This document shows, piece after piece, positions 32,871-44,640 of a DNA stretch of 64,000 bases; within the stretch, counting starts at the first letter, position 1; each line of letters starts with the position of its first letter. Source of the stretch: Euptelea pleiosperma. Taxonomy: Eukaryota > Streptophyta > Magnoliopsida > Ranunculales > Eupteleaceae. A model generated the notes under the pieces. The model was not told the DNA's origin, made no database searches, and saw only the letters and a program-made list of their open reading frames with translations. The stretch spans positions 3,169,259-3,233,258 of the forward strand of contig CM068553.1 in the NCBI GenBank assembly GCA_035048495.1, in the 5' to 3' direction. The translations under genes were made by a program, and so were the position numbers.

Positions 32871-33234
32871 GAAAAAAGAAATACTCCAACCGGCTAGGTA
32901 ATCCTATCTCTCTAGAAAACGTCACATGGTGAGGCTGATTGCTTGTCGGGTAGGGCCCTTGACGAGACTAAACCTCACTCAACCAATTTTTCATTCGTCT
33001 AAGCAACACTTACATTTATTATTAATCTTACTTGAAATAATATAATAAGCTATAGTATAAAGGGCTCTTCAGCCCTTGGGCCATCCGAGCTAGGCCTAAG
33101 CCCAGGCTGATAAGAAATTGGGCCTTTGAATTAGGCTTGAGAATATCCCATAGACTAATTTCTTAGACCATGCCCAACTCAAAGCCCAAAGTAGTCTGGA
33201 GATTGACTACAACCTTTTGGTCGATTTGCAACCT
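32871..33234. other. Repeat-derived spacer
   Basis: 33060-33240 is rich in GGGCC/GGCCC words arranged in inverse (TAGGCCTAAGCCCAGGC, CAACTCAAAGCCCAAAG), similar in style to 44641-44835. No gene. Confidence 0.4.
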
Positions 33235-35185
33235 AAGGCCCTGTTTGGGAATGCTTCTATAGAAGTACTGTGGAAAAGCGCTTCTACAGAAGCTCTGGAA
33301 GCAGTTGTTAAGAAGCGCTCTTTTCCAGAATAGCGTTTGGCAAACTATGTTTGAGGAGTGTTATTCTATCTGTAGAAGCTAGTATTGTTGTTTTGGTTTT
33401 GGCAAAACCTGATGGGAGCTTCTGAATTCTATCAAAATATCAAAGATACTCTTATATTCAAAAGAAGGCAGTAGTTTATATTTTTGGCTCACCTAAGACA
33501 AATACTATATTTTGAATTACATCTTATGGATCCCAATAATAAAATACCATTAAAAATACACAAAATTTATAAAATAAACAATCTAAATAAAACCAATCAA
33601 ATGATAAACCAATGTAAAAAAAAAAGGGGTCAAGCACGGGGGACCCCCATTCTTTCATATTAATTTTGGCGTACCCACATAGAAGATGAATCAATGGCTG
33701 ATTTTTGTTGGGGATGATCTCCTCACCATATAGATCACCCCAACAAAAAATCAGCCCATTCTGAAATTTCTAACCCCATCAAATGTGGTTTTCGAGTTAC
33801 ACAGTAAAAACCGACAATCCATAATTCTTCAGCTTCTAAACCAATCTATGAATATCAAAATGATTTGAATTTTTGTGAGGATGATCTCCTCACCATAGAG
33901 ATCATTCTCACCAAAAATCAGCCATTGATTCATCTTCTATGTGGGTACGCTAAAATGGGGGTCAAAAATGGTTGTCCCCCGAGCACGACCCCCAAAAAAT
34001 ACGCCTGTGAAAAAAAACCAGGCCTTAAAGCTTTGATGACAGCGGATTGTCATCGAGGCCAATGATAGCCCACGATATCAGCCACGTGGGAATTTGAGCA
34101 TTATTGACCATTATTTGAGGTACAAAGATCCAAAGGTTTGAAATCATTAATCAAGCTGATGTTCAGCCCAGCCTTTGTGAATATACACATAAAAAAATCA
34201 CCCTGATTGGTAATCTTTAGCCATCAGATTTTAGTACCTTTTAAGGCATGACTTTAGCCCTTGGATTCAACCATTAGTTTAGTACAAAACCAACGGTTAA
34301 AATTCATCAAACGAGCTAATTTTTGGTATGGATGTCTACTAAGGGGTGGGCTAAACATCCATGTGGTCGGTGCCCATATGGAGGCTGTGAGTAAGAGATA
34401 TCACCCTTCGAAATTGCAGGCTGAGAATAAGTTGGGCGTGGACCAGAAAGAGATATCCAACGGCTAAAAATCATCAAGGAAGCTGAGGAGTTGGGCATGA
34501 ATTCAACCATTATTTTAGTACTAAAACCAACAAGCCGGTTGATCCTTTTGAGAAGGAGTTAGGCGTGGACCAGCAAGTGATATCCAACGGCTAAAAATCA
34601 TTAAACAAGGAGTTGGCATGGACCAGCAAGAAATATCCAACGGCTAAAAGCCATCAAACAAGGTGAAAAGGAGTTGGGTGTGGATTTCACCATTATTTTA
34701 GTACTAAAAGCCAACGAGCTAATTCAACCATTATTCATCTATCCAGCTGATTTTGGTATGGATGTCTACCAAGGGGTGGAGACATCAAATATGACACTGT
34801 GAAGGGAAGCTACAAGTTGGGTTTGCCGACACAACTGTTAGTGGGGTGGTTTGTTTTGGATATTGAGGGTGATTTCTGGTTTGGGTTTGCAGAGGATGTA
34901 AGGTGGTTTGGATGGGAGACAGTTGGAGAGAAAATGAAAAGAAAAACAGGGAGTATAACGTTAGATGATCTACCTGAAGGTTGAAGCTGCTCAACGGGGC
35001 TGGAATGGTGTTGTGGCTCGCTCGCTGCAACTGGCTTCGGTAAGAGATAAAAACAAAGAGGTTTTTCTTCTTTTACAAGGACAAAAGGAGCAGATACGAG
35101 AACCGTTTTCACGGTGATTTGCTTCTTAACGCCAAAAGCTGGGGAAGCGCTTCTCAAAAAGCGTTCTTTCCCAAACACTGCCCTA
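33235..35185. mobile_element. Composite of nested MITEs bounded by CCCTGTTTGGGA-type ends
   Basis: The left end GGCCCTGTTTGGGAATGCTT and the right end AAAGCGTTCTTTCCCAAACA followed by CTGCCCT are inverted and both carry AGCGCTTCT words, suggesting one hAT-like MITE opened by later insertions. Inside are a family A element (33629-34006), pieces of families B and E (34060-34760) with three repeats of ATATCCAACGGCTAAAA, and a stretch of unrelated origin (34800-35035). No TSD could be fixed, so the single-element reading is tentative. Confidence 0.45.
33629..34006. mobile_element. MITE family A, palindromic
   Basis: The ends GGGGTCAAGCACGGGGGACC and, inverted, GTCCCCCGAGCACGACCCCC enclose GGATGATCTCCTCACCATAT near the left and GGATGATCTCCTCACCATAG near the right, with CATAGAAGATGAATCAATGG and its inverse. 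Other copies: 36956, 44021, 45670, 59285. Confidence 0.75.
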
Positions 35186-35348
35186 GTCAATAGTTTGTTT
35201 TGGACTCGAGAGGGCACAAGGATAATTTCGTCATTTCATAGATATTAAAAGGAAAATGCTTGCTTTCTTCTGAGAATCAAAAGGAGGGAGAACTTGTGTA
35301 AGCACAAATCCCTCCCGCCCACCCGCCTCTCTCTCTCTCTCTCTCTCA
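35186..35348 (+). promoter_or_regulatory. RRP41 upstream region with (CT)n
   Basis: About 160 bp separate the composite repeat from the RRP41 start codon. A (CT)8 run at 35332-35347 directly precedes the ATG and another CT run sits just inside intron 1. Such pyrimidine tracts are common in plant core promoters and leaders. No TATA box was assigned. Confidence 0.4.
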
Positions 35349-38300
35349 ATGGAGTACGTGAGCCCGGAAGGGCTTCGCTTAGATGGACGTCGCCCCATGG
35401 AGGTATCTCTCTCTCTCTCTCTGCGTCAAACAAAAAGCAGATTTATCGTGTTTTTGTTCCCTTTTATTTTCTGAACTTAAAACGTGTTTTTTCTTCTTGT
35501 TTGTTTCCCTACTGTTTTCAATCTCAGATGAGGCAGATTCGTGCAGAGATAGGTGCCGTAGCCAAGGCAGACGGGTAATTCTTCTCATTTTTTATTTATT
35601 TATTAAATTAGTGTATTTTTTGATGAATTTCTCGTATTCTAAATCCTAACCCAGGGTTTAGTTTTTACTAGGAGAATTTTTTTAATATTTTTTTTTACTC
35701 TATATGGGTTTGAAACTAAGTGGGTTTATCCCCATCTCTGCTTCAATTGTAGCTCTGCTGTTTTCGAAATGGGAAACACCAAAGTCATTGCAGCAGTATA
35801 TGGTCCTAGAGAGGTAGTAAAAATTATCATTTTATTTTAATTTTTGCTTCTTTAATGTTCTGTGCAAGTTTGAATTTTGTTTAGAGTTTGTAAGATATGC
35901 AACTATCGGAGAAGAAAATACAGAACTAGGAAACTACGAAATTTAAAATAATTATGAAAAACTTGATGATTGTGGCATACAAAGTTAAAAAGCCTAGTTC
36001 AATAACTGAGACGTTTTGTCTCAAGAAGGCTAGGCGGTACTGTGGTGTAGGCCTCATTTAAGCCTCATTTTTTTTTAAAGTACTTAAAAAATTCTAAAAT
36101 AAATATAATTAATTCTATAAAAATGAAAACAACATATCGTGTGAAAAAATAACTTAAATAAGCTTAAAAGTAATTGAGGTTATAACTTTTACCTTAGGAG
36201 CGACACTGTCGAGAATGCCTGAATGCTGATATCAAATCTTAAAAAGCAACAAAAACAAACCCTAAGCTTCCATGCTGGATCTTTTCTACAACTACCACTA
36301 TTCCAATGCTTCTTGGAAACCCCTCTCACCATCTTCAATCATATTATTAAAAAAAATAACAAAAACAAACTGTTAAAGAAGGAAAATAATGAAATTTTAC
36401 ACGTAGTTATGAAAAATAAGGTGAAAAATAAGGCAAAAATCCGAAATATGGTCACATACCTTAGAAATTCTCCAAAACTTTGCTTCTTTGCTTGAGTTTG
36501 TTGAGGTTGCTCACAAGAAAACCGTAGGAAGTCACGGATTGTGATTCCGACAAGATTTGAGCTCCTAGGAGGATTTCTCTAAAATAGGAAAAACTATGGT
36601 TCAAAAAGATTATTTAAGAGTTCTCCCCAAAAAAAGAGTTTTAGATACTCATATATGGACCTTATAGGTCGTTTTGGTATAAAAGAGTATTAGAGCTAGA
36701 GGGGGTATTTTGGAGAAAAAAGCTGCAGAAAGTAAAAAAAGAAAAAGAAAAAATAGGGCCACGGTTTAGGAAATTACTGCCTAAACTGAGGCTTGAGCCT
36801 CAATAGGTACCTCGAGGCTATATTTCTGAGCACCTCAAGGCGTACTCCTCTAACGCCCTTTTAAACTATGGTGGCATATAGAAGGCTCGGGAGTTGATGA
36901 AACCATGGTTTATCTATGTGAGATACATATTTTGTTTAGGAATGGGTTCTTTAATTTGACACTCCTATGTAGGGCCCACATGGAGATGACTAGATGAGTC
37001 AAGGGATGATTTTGGGTGATGATCTCCTCACGTCGAGATTATCCACACAAAAATAGCCCATTCCAACATTTCTACCCTATGAAAAGTGGATTACAAGTTG
37101 AAAAATCTGGACCATCTATTTTACTGCTAACTTTAAGCCTAAATATGATAGGGTTGGAAATTTCAGAAAGGGCTGATTTTGGGTGGGGATGATCTCCATG
37201 TGAGCCCTACATAGGTGTGTCAAACGGTGTCCCTTTTGTTTAATAATGCATGTAACAGATAACCATCATTTTTTTTATAAGTGACCATAAAATGTTTGGC
37301 TTAACGTCTTTAATAATACACCATTAATTGAACTACTACTTTAATAATAATGAAAGTTCCATTCTGTCTTCCAGGTCCAAAATAGGAGCCAACAACTAAG
37401 TGACCAGGCACTGGTAATATGGTTTTTGGTATTTATTGTGACCCTCTTCTCATTTTCAAATTTCCATGCTCTGAAAGATTGATCATCATCCTTTTATTAT
37501 GTACTAATATTGTATACAGGTTCGTTGTGAGTATAGCATGGCTAATTTTAGCACTGGAGATCGTATGAGAAAACCAAAGGGTGACAGGTTATCCTTTTTC
37601 TTTTCACCTATCATTTCTTACTCTATGAACATGGGAGACTTGAAGATGGGGGAAATTAGACTTGAAAGACTGCAAAAATTTCTTTGGATGGGGAGATTGT
37701 TTTTGTGCCCAGCTAAGGACATTGACTGAATCCCCTTCTATCCGCAAAGGATTGGGATGAAGCTTGGACAATAAGAGAACTTCAGCTTGTCGTTGTACAA
37801 GAGCCAAAACTTCAGCCTCCAATGCTTGAGAAGAATTGTCACCTGCAAACACATGGATGGATGACTGATTACTATTAGTAATTAACCATATCCAGCTAAT
37901 TTTTAGTAATTAGGGGTCTAAACAGGCCAGACAATGAGAGTATTTCGCCTGAATTTGAATTTGAATTTTTTCTGGTTGGACCTATTAAAATTTGAAAATG
38001 CAAAAAAAGTGAGGCCTAGACCTGGTCCATTTACACCTTTATTGGTAATGCTATTGGAATCTGAGATTTCTTTGCTACTCCCATGGTTTACTTGAAACAT
38101 CCCTCAAGGGGAGGGGCCTAAATATCAAGAGGTCCAGGGGGAGTACTGAAGTTCTTGTCAGTATTGTGCCAATCTTCCATTAGGTTCTTTAGGGAAATAT
38201 CCTTAAACACAGGGAAAATTAAGTCTCATTTTTGTACTTCTTGAACGATCTAAGAAATAACTTCTTTTAAGTCTTTTTGAGTGCCATTTAATTTTCTTGC

Positions 38301-41079
38301 ATTGCATTACCTCCAAATCCACCAACAAATTGATGGAAAAAGAATATCCATAGGCATTTCAGTCTAGGATTTCCAGGAATAGAGAACTCCTTACCACATA
38401 GCTCTTCTAAAGAGAATCGATTTGGCCTTGAAAATGTATTTCTCTGGAAAGTTCAATTTCCATACTTGTTGATCAGCAATATCCCCATGAGGAATAATCA
38501 TTGATTCTTCTTCAGCCAATGGAGTGAGAAATTCCATTGAAGATCTGCCAAAAGTACCTTCCCTTATAACAGATTCCAAGAAGTATGAGAGCCAGAATTA
38601 TCCATATGGTCACAAAAACCAAAGCTTTGGCATTCAACACACACTTGGAGATGTTAGGAACGCGGACAGCTAAAATACTGTCCCAACAGCACTCATTGGA
38701 CCAAAAGAAAGCATTTCGACTATTTCCAATTATTATCTTATCACTTCTCTTAAAATCTGAAATGATGGCCTACCAAGTATTCCAAAGTGGTGTCTGCACC
38801 AAAACCTCCTTTTCTCTGCGTTATTTGCCATAGCTTAGATTTTCTACAATTCTAGGATAGGTTCTTCTAAAAGCCGCCAGTAAACTATTTTTTTGCTGAC
38901 CAAAGGCTCCACATCACTTTTTTGGACTTTTGACCATGAATGCTTTTACTATCATGACCAAATTGGAATATATTACGAGTTTATTTTTCGACAGGTCATG
39001 AATGTATCTTATTATGTGCAGGCGATCCACAGAGATATCTCTTGTTATTCGCCAAACCATGGAAGCTTGCATATTGACACACCTAATGCCTCGTTCTCAG
39101 GTTTTGTTACAACTACTTGGCGGTACTTCCGCTTTCATGTATTTTGGTAATCCCTCTTCTAAAGATCCTTTTTATGTATTTTGCAGATAGACATCTTTGT
39201 CCAAGTTCTTCAAGCTGATGGAGGTAAGCAGGCACTCTCTTGCCAAATCTTTAGGTGGTTCTTCTCTCTCTAAACAACTCATTTGTTTCCTCCTGATTGA
39301 GATTTCCATATCTGTGAAGAAAATTGAAGCTGTTGTCATCTTTCTTCACAGGAACGAGATCCGCTTGCATCAATGCTGCAACCTTGGCCCTTGCAGATGC
39401 TGGGATTCCAATGCGTGATCTTGTCACTTCCTGTAGTGCTGGATATCTTAACAGCACCCCATTGCTGGGTATATCCATACTCTTATCTTTTACTATTTTC
39501 TTAAATGGATAACCATATAGAAGGATCTCAAAACTGGTATAAGAGCTTATTGCAGTTGAAATTTTATATGGGCAGATCTGAACTACATAGAAGATAGTGC
39601 TGGAGGCCCTGATGTAACTGTAGGACTTCTAGCAAAGTTGGACAAAGTGACTTTACTTCAGGTTCTGATTCTGATAATTTATTCTTTGGTTGATCCTTCA
39701 CATTTCCTTTTGCAAACACAAGATATTACTAAGATTTGTCTTGCTGTGCGTTGCGTGTTAATATTCATTTCATTGTTAACTATTGAACACTTTTCCTATT
39801 GTCACTTCTGTTATCAGTTTCCTGGAAAGGATATGATTATGGATTTTTAATATTTTCTGTTAGAGTAGCTCAACTTAGGAAAAATATCCCATTCCTCATA
39901 GATGCCATAACCAGATTCTAGAATCCCATTTTCTATTTGGAGGTTTTTCATGTCAGAGAAGGAGGATGGAAGAATTCGTCTTCCTGCCTCTTCTGTAACC
40001 ATGCCACGTACTCGGGTGGTTTTGTTACCTGCTATTAGTTGAGTCCCAGCTAGAGGGATCATCTGGGTGAAGAATTGCCACAATGAGATTAATACAAGCC
40101 CCCATAATTACTCCAAGCACTGATGGGAATGGAAGAAATTTACCTCAGAATTTGAAGTACTTGTTTTTCCATGGTTCTGAAAGTTACTACCATGGTTTCA
40201 AGTTTCAGTAGTGGACGAAACTACTTTGGTTTCGGTTGACCGAAACTGATAAAAACCAATTTTTTATTCATAAAATGTCACTTGGTTTCGGTCAGTTTCG
40301 GACTGAAACCACCGAAACGAAACCAGTCACTTTGAACCATGGTTACTACAGCAAAACTACTTTTATATGAATTTATGGAACATACAGTTCATGGGCCTTT
40401 CTAGGATTGGCCCTTGCCTAAAAATCAGCCAAATCAATTAACCTAACCAATATAGAAATGATCTTATTTATTATTGGATGATGTCCATTTTGTGGATGAA
40501 GATCATCCAATTGGGCTGATTTCTGGACATTGTGATGTGCCTCTCTTGGATGGACTAGTGTGGTGGTATGAATTTTTGTAGCTCCATGCCTTTTGAATTA
40601 CCACTGGGATTTTGTGCTCTTATAAATTTGCATTTTTCATTTCCCTTGTTAGAAATTCGACAATTACCTTTACATAATGCGGTCATGCTGCACTAATGCA
40701 GATGGATGCAAAACTTCCGATGGATATCTTTGAAAATGTCATGCAACTCGCAACTGAAGGGTGCAAGGCAATAGCAAATTACATTCGAGAAGTAAGTACT
40801 TATCAACTTGATTAGCTTAGTAGTCCAAGATCATATTGGTTTCATGTTATTTGAATTTGTTAACCTCATAAATTCAAGTGACTTTTAGGCTTGGGTAAAT
40901 ATATCTTTCTTTACGTTTAGTGATTCCAGCCATTATTTTTATTTTCAGAAAAATTGAGGACCCCCCTTTCCTTGGGTCCTGCAATTTTCGTACGATCTAT
41001 TTATCTCCGTCCTTGGTTGATTGATTGGCAGGTAATGCTACAGAATACCAAACAACTGGAGTATCGGCGTGGCATATAG
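35349..41079 (+). CDS. RRP41: Exosome complex subunit RRP41, complete
   Basis: Eleven exons with GT-AG borders: 35349-35402, 35528-35574, 35753-35813, 37375-37413, 37520-37587, 39022-39100, 39187-39223, 39352-39468, 39576-39661, 40702-40791, 41032-41079. They join to 726 nt, 241 residues plus TAG, the length of Arabidopsis RRP41. The protein is an RNase PH fold subunit of the exosome ring, which degrades and trims RNA 3' ends in nucleus and cytosol. Visible motifs: the N-terminal LRLDGRR, the phosphate-binding DGGTR (127-131) and the acidic YIEDS (171-175). Plant RRP41, unlike the yeast and human proteins, is reported to keep phosphorolytic activity, and these intact motifs agree. No frameshift or stop was seen. 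Introns 3, 5 and 9 hold repeats. Confidence 0.96.
36956..37224. mobile_element. MITE family A in RRP41 intron 3
   Basis: TGACACTCCTATGTAGGGCC and its near inverse GCCCTACATAGGTGTGTCA form the ends. The interior pairs GATTTTGGGTGATGATCTCC with the inverse arm. It lies about 150 bp before exon 4. The same intron also holds a palindromic GCCTCA-rich repeat (about 35990-36870). Confidence 0.65.
37600..38600 (-). mobile_element. LINE 3' fragment, antisense in RRP41 intron 5
   Basis: On the minus strand a zf-RVT-type piece (ADQQVWKLNFPEKYIFKAKS, about 38500) is followed by an RNase H-like domain piece (NSSQALEAEVLALVQRQAEV and IEGDSVNVLSW, 37840-37690). Stops and frameshifts separate them. The insertion explains why intron 5 (37588-39021) is the second longest in the gene. 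Confidence 0.75.
40171..40347. mobile_element. Palindromic GAAACC-rich element in RRP41 intron 9
   Basis: CCATGGTTCTGAAAGTTACT at the left and CAGTCACTTTGAACCATGG at the right are inverted. Inner words TTTGGTTTCGGTTGACCG and CGGTCAGTTTCGGACTGAAA also pair. It is about 177 bp with no coding content. Confidence 0.6.
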
Positions 41080-42084
41080 TTTTTGGTCACGGTAATAAGC
41101 TTGAGACCTTTTTTCAACTTTTACTAAATTCTTTAATACGAATGATGGGGTATTTCCTTGGTATTATGCTTGTAATAATACTACTTGATCTCTACTCTAG
41201 ATGTGGCACTCACGTAAGGGATCCAGAGATTTTGCTTTATCCATATATCATTTAGCGAGTACCTATCCAAATCTTGTCTTGGCTTTGAAGTCTAATTATC
41301 AAAAAGTTTGGCGTCAATATATGAAATCGTCTTTTGATTTGATGGTTCAACTTGCGGTGCCAATGGAAGCTCTCTGTATCAATAAAAATTGGAATGTACG
41401 CAGACTAATGATACTCTGATTTCTGCAGAACTTCTGAATCAAACAAATAAGTTGAGTGCTATTGCTAATGGGTGGCTAAATTCCTATATTTCAGGTATGG
41501 TTTCTCAGCTCCGGTCGCCGAAATCTTGGCAGTGGAACAGCTCAACAGGCCATCAGTGATTTTTGGATCCTCCAATACACATTTTGCACGAACTCCAAAT
41601 TGCCTCCGTCGCCTGTGATCCCGTTTGACATCAACATGGGTCTCTTGTGCACGAGAGGGTGTTGCGAAAAGAAAATATTTTGCCTGCTTGTTTTTGTTTC
41701 TGACCTGAAAATTCTTTTCAAGAGCTACTTGGGTTTCTCGTTTAGTTTTTTTAGCTAGAACACTCGTGGGGTGTGATGTGTTTGTCCTGTATTTTTGTGG
41801 AAATTGTTGCCGAGTTTTAATTTAAAGGCGGTTTATTGCTTCTTCTTAACCATTCAACATCCTTTGCCATGTTTCCTTTGTGGTTAAGGGTTGGTGTCAT
41901 AGCTCAATTCAATAATGTTCTACCATTTAAGCCATATGCAAGTTCGTTTCTCATTTTTTTTTTCGTGAAGGCAATGCTCCGGCAGATAATAGGGGGTTTT
42001 TCAATCTCTCGTTGCAATGGTGGTCCTCGACCCAGATTTTGCTAGAAAGGATTATTCCCACGATTTAGACAGTCGGCCTCTTTG
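41080..42084. other. RRP41 3' flank
   Basis: Includes the presumed 3' UTR. A frame at 41201-41419 shows no domain I recognise. The stretch at 41500-41640 is GC-richer with an AG before it and could be an untranslated exon, which is speculation. Confidence 0.35.
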
Positions 42085-42372
42085 TCAGTTTAAAAAACGG
42101 CTCTTAATTATAATGGTAACGCCCGGACTCTGTTATGTTTTTTCCCCGTTGTAATGCTCAAAACCCAAAAAATGGGGTATCCGTCAAAACGGTTGTTATT
42201 TTGAACTGTTATCGAGGTTTTTTTTTAAATATAAAATAATAATTTTCTGACATTTTTTACTTAAATGTGAGTCACGTTACTAATGTGACCCCTTATAACG
42301 CCGAATATAAAAGTCATAATGCAAGGTTATGCGGCCGTTATGATGACATAACGGGTCATTTAAAATCTTGAA
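42085..42372. mobile_element. Family C element
   Basis: The left arm AACGGCTCTTAATTATAATG with GGTAACGCC, and the right arm GCGGCCGTTATGATGACATA with ACGGGTCATTTAAAATCTTG, match family C. Confidence 0.6.
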
Positions 42373-42720
42373 TCTAACCTATTTTAGTGAGAAATACTCA
42401 TTGAAAGGGGAAATCTTTAGTCGGAGCACAAAAGACTTCTAATTAGTGACCATTCTTAAGCACAACGTGTAGTCGTGGGGTTCGCATTCTGAGGATTGGA
42501 TGTTCTTAATCATTCAGTTTACGCTGTTAGCTTGGACGGTGAAAAAAAAAATCTAAATAAGCAGATCAGATGGTTAAAAATCATCCCATATATGATGATG
42601 ATATTTGACCAAGGAAATTTTCTAGGTGGAGCTCATTCCTGATCCCGCACCTAGTATTTTAAGGCACAAAATATCAAATTAGAGCGGTACTAGTATTTTA
42701 AAGCCTAAATATAATAATAA

Positions 42721-42792
42721 ATCAGAGTGGCGCAGCGGAAGCGTGGTGGGCCCATAACCCACAGGTCCCAGGATCGAAACCTGGCTCTGATA
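42721..42792 (+). tRNA. Initiator tRNA-Met (CAT), copy 1
   Basis: 72 bases. The acceptor stem ATCAGAG/CTCTGAT has the A1-T72 pair typical of eukaryotic initiators. The anticodon CAT sits in CCCATAA on a stem with three G-C pairs (GTGGG/CCCAC). The T loop is ATCGAAA (A54, A60), another initiator hallmark. The cloverleaf is fully paired. Reading begins in AATAATAA upstream, and a T run follows about 30 bases downstream. Likely functional. Confidence 0.95.
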
Positions 42793-42889
42793 TTAAAGAG
42801 TAGCTTCCCTCCCTCACCAAAACTTTTTTAGTTCACTGCATGTTCAGGTGATCACCAACTACCCGGCATCTTAAGGCACAAAATATCAA

Positions 42890-42961
42890 ATCAGAGTGGC
42901 ACAGCGGAAGCGTGGTGGGCCCATAACCCACAGGTCCCAGGATCGAAACCTGGCTCTGATA
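42890..42961 (+). tRNA. Initiator tRNA-Met (CAT), copy 2, D-stem change
   Basis: Identical to copy 1 except A for G at 42901 (GGCACAGCGG instead of GGCGCAGCGG). This is position 12, which pairs with C23, so the D stem gains an A-C mismatch. It also falls inside the internal A-box promoter. Possibly weakened or a pseudogene. Confidence 0.9.
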
Positions 42962-43223
42962 TAAAAGAGTTACTTCTCTCCCTCTCCACAAGTATTTTTT
43001 ACGTTTAAACTGGAGCTTATATGTTGATCGCAGTTTATGGTTATTCTTTTATATCAGATGGTTAAAAATCATTCGATGATGATGACATTTCGCCAAGGAA
43101 ATTTTCTAGGTGGAGCCCATTTCTGATCCCGCTCCTAGTATCTTTAGGCACAACTTAAATCCCGCACCACAAAATATCAAATCAGAACGGTCCTAGTATT
43201 TTTAAGCCCAAATACAATAATAA

Positions 43224-43295
43224 ATCAGAGTGGCGCAGCGGAAGCGTGGTGGGCCCATAACCCACAGGTCCCAGGATCGAAACCTGGCTCTGATA
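43224..43295 (+). tRNA. Initiator tRNA-Met (CAT), copy 3
   Basis: All 72 bases equal copy 1. The upstream block (CCTAGTATTTTTAAGCCCAA, AATAATAAATCAG) is shared with copies 1 and 4. Likely functional. Confidence 0.95.
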
Positions 43296-43540
43296 TAAAA
43301 GAGTTGCTTCCCTCCCTCTCCAAAAGTTTTTTTTTACGTTTAAACTGGAGCTTATATGGTGATCGCCGTTTAGGGTTATTCTTTTATATCAGATGGTTAA
43401 AAATCATTCAATGATGGTGACGATGATGATGACATTTTGCCAAGGAAATTTTCTAAGTGGAGCCCATTTCTGATCCCGCTCCTAGTATTTTTTAAATCAG
43501 AACAGTCCTAGTATTTTTTTAAGCCCAAACATAGTAATAA

Positions 43541-43612
43541 ATCAGAGTGGCGCAGCGTAAGCGTGGTGGGCCCATAACCCACAGGTCCCAGGATCGAAAC
43601 CTGGCTCTGATA
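43541..43612 (+). tRNA. Initiator tRNA-Met (CAT), copy 4, D-loop change
   Basis: Identical to copy 1 except T for G at 43558 (CAGCGTAAGCG). This is G19 of the D loop, which pairs with C56 of the T loop in folded tRNA, so the elbow contact would be lost. Possibly non-functional. Confidence 0.9.
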
Positions 43613-44020
43613 CAAAAGAGTAGCTTCCCCTTCCTCTCTCCACAAGTTTGGTAGTTTTTTGTTGTAACTTGCATAGTTTTAAAAACGACAGACTCCCGAG
43701 TATAATTTGGATTTGTCCTTGGAAAACTCATTCAAACTTTGGCAAAAAACGTAAAATAAAATAGTAGGTAAAAAAAAAACAATTTGACAAATAGCAAAAA
43801 TGCGGAATGGAAAAGTTCGAGTATAATTCGGAAATACGTTTAAAAATTCGGCAAAGAATAAAAAAATATATATAAAAAACATTCCTTAAACACTTTTACA
43901 AGAAAAAATCATATTTTTCATTAATTCTGGGAATAATACGAGGACTATACAGGCATCGTAAAATATGTGAATTTTACCGAAACTTTTAATAATATGTCAG
44001 TATAATACATTTGTTAAAAG

Positions 44021-44418
44021 GGTCGGGATCAGGTGACACAAATTTTGACAAAATTTCACACCAAAAAATTGGCGGGGGCCATTATATAACTTTAGAAGTT
44101 TTGGAATGAGATGATTTTTGGTGAGGATGGTCTCTATGGTGAGGAGATCACCCTCACAAAAAATTCAAATCATTGTGATATTTGTAGCGTGGTTCACAAG
44201 TTGAAGAATCGTGGATTGTCTATTTTTTACCGTTAACTTGGAACCTACATTTGATGGGGATAGAAAATTTTCGAATGGGCTAATTTTTCGCAGGGGTGAC
44301 CTATATGGCGAGGAGATCATCCTCACCAAAAATCAGCCATTGATTTATCTTCCATGTGGGTACACCAAAATTGGAGTAAATTTTTGTGTCGAAATTTGTG
44401 GCCCCTGATCTCGACCCT
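44021..44418. mobile_element. MITE family A
   Basis: GGGTCGGGATCAGGTGACAC at the left, CCTGATCTCGACCC at the right. The interior has GATGATTTTTGGTGAGGATG and GGTGAGGAGATCACCCTCAC with their inverses. Confidence 0.75.
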
Positions 44419-44640
44419 CGTTAAAAATATGTCAAATACACATATAAATGGAAATTTGCTAATTAGGGTTTGTTAGAACAAAATTTCATCTTCATGATAA
44501 TTTAAGAATTTGCGATTTTCAGTAATCTCGCTCTCTCTCAAAAAAAAAAAAAAAAAGGCACAACCCAATTTAAGTTTGAATATGTGATACTTGGTGTGTC
44601 ATTTTCTAGGCAAACGATGCACTAGTGAAATATAATTAAA

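Larger units (their letters stand above)
42600..43640. repeat. Direct-repeat array carrying the initiator tRNA genes
   Basis: The flanks repeat along with the tRNAs: CCAAGGAAATTTTCTAGGTG, TGATCCCGC, CCTAGTATTTT and AAATATCAAAT recur before copies 1, 3 and 4, while copy 2 has a shortened leader. Unit lengths are about 170 to 335 bp. The genes therefore spread by tandem segmental duplication. Confidence 0.85.

Noticed and set aside
41080..41640. Possible extra gene just after RRP41.
   Set aside because: The frame at 41201-41419 and the GC-richer block at 41500 show no recognisable domain or paired splice sites; a 3' UTR or repeat is simpler.
42600..43640. Regular direct repeats suggested a CRISPR-like or satellite array.
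   Set aside because: Each repeat is a complete initiator tRNA gene with its flank; spacing is irregular and the genome is plant nuclear.
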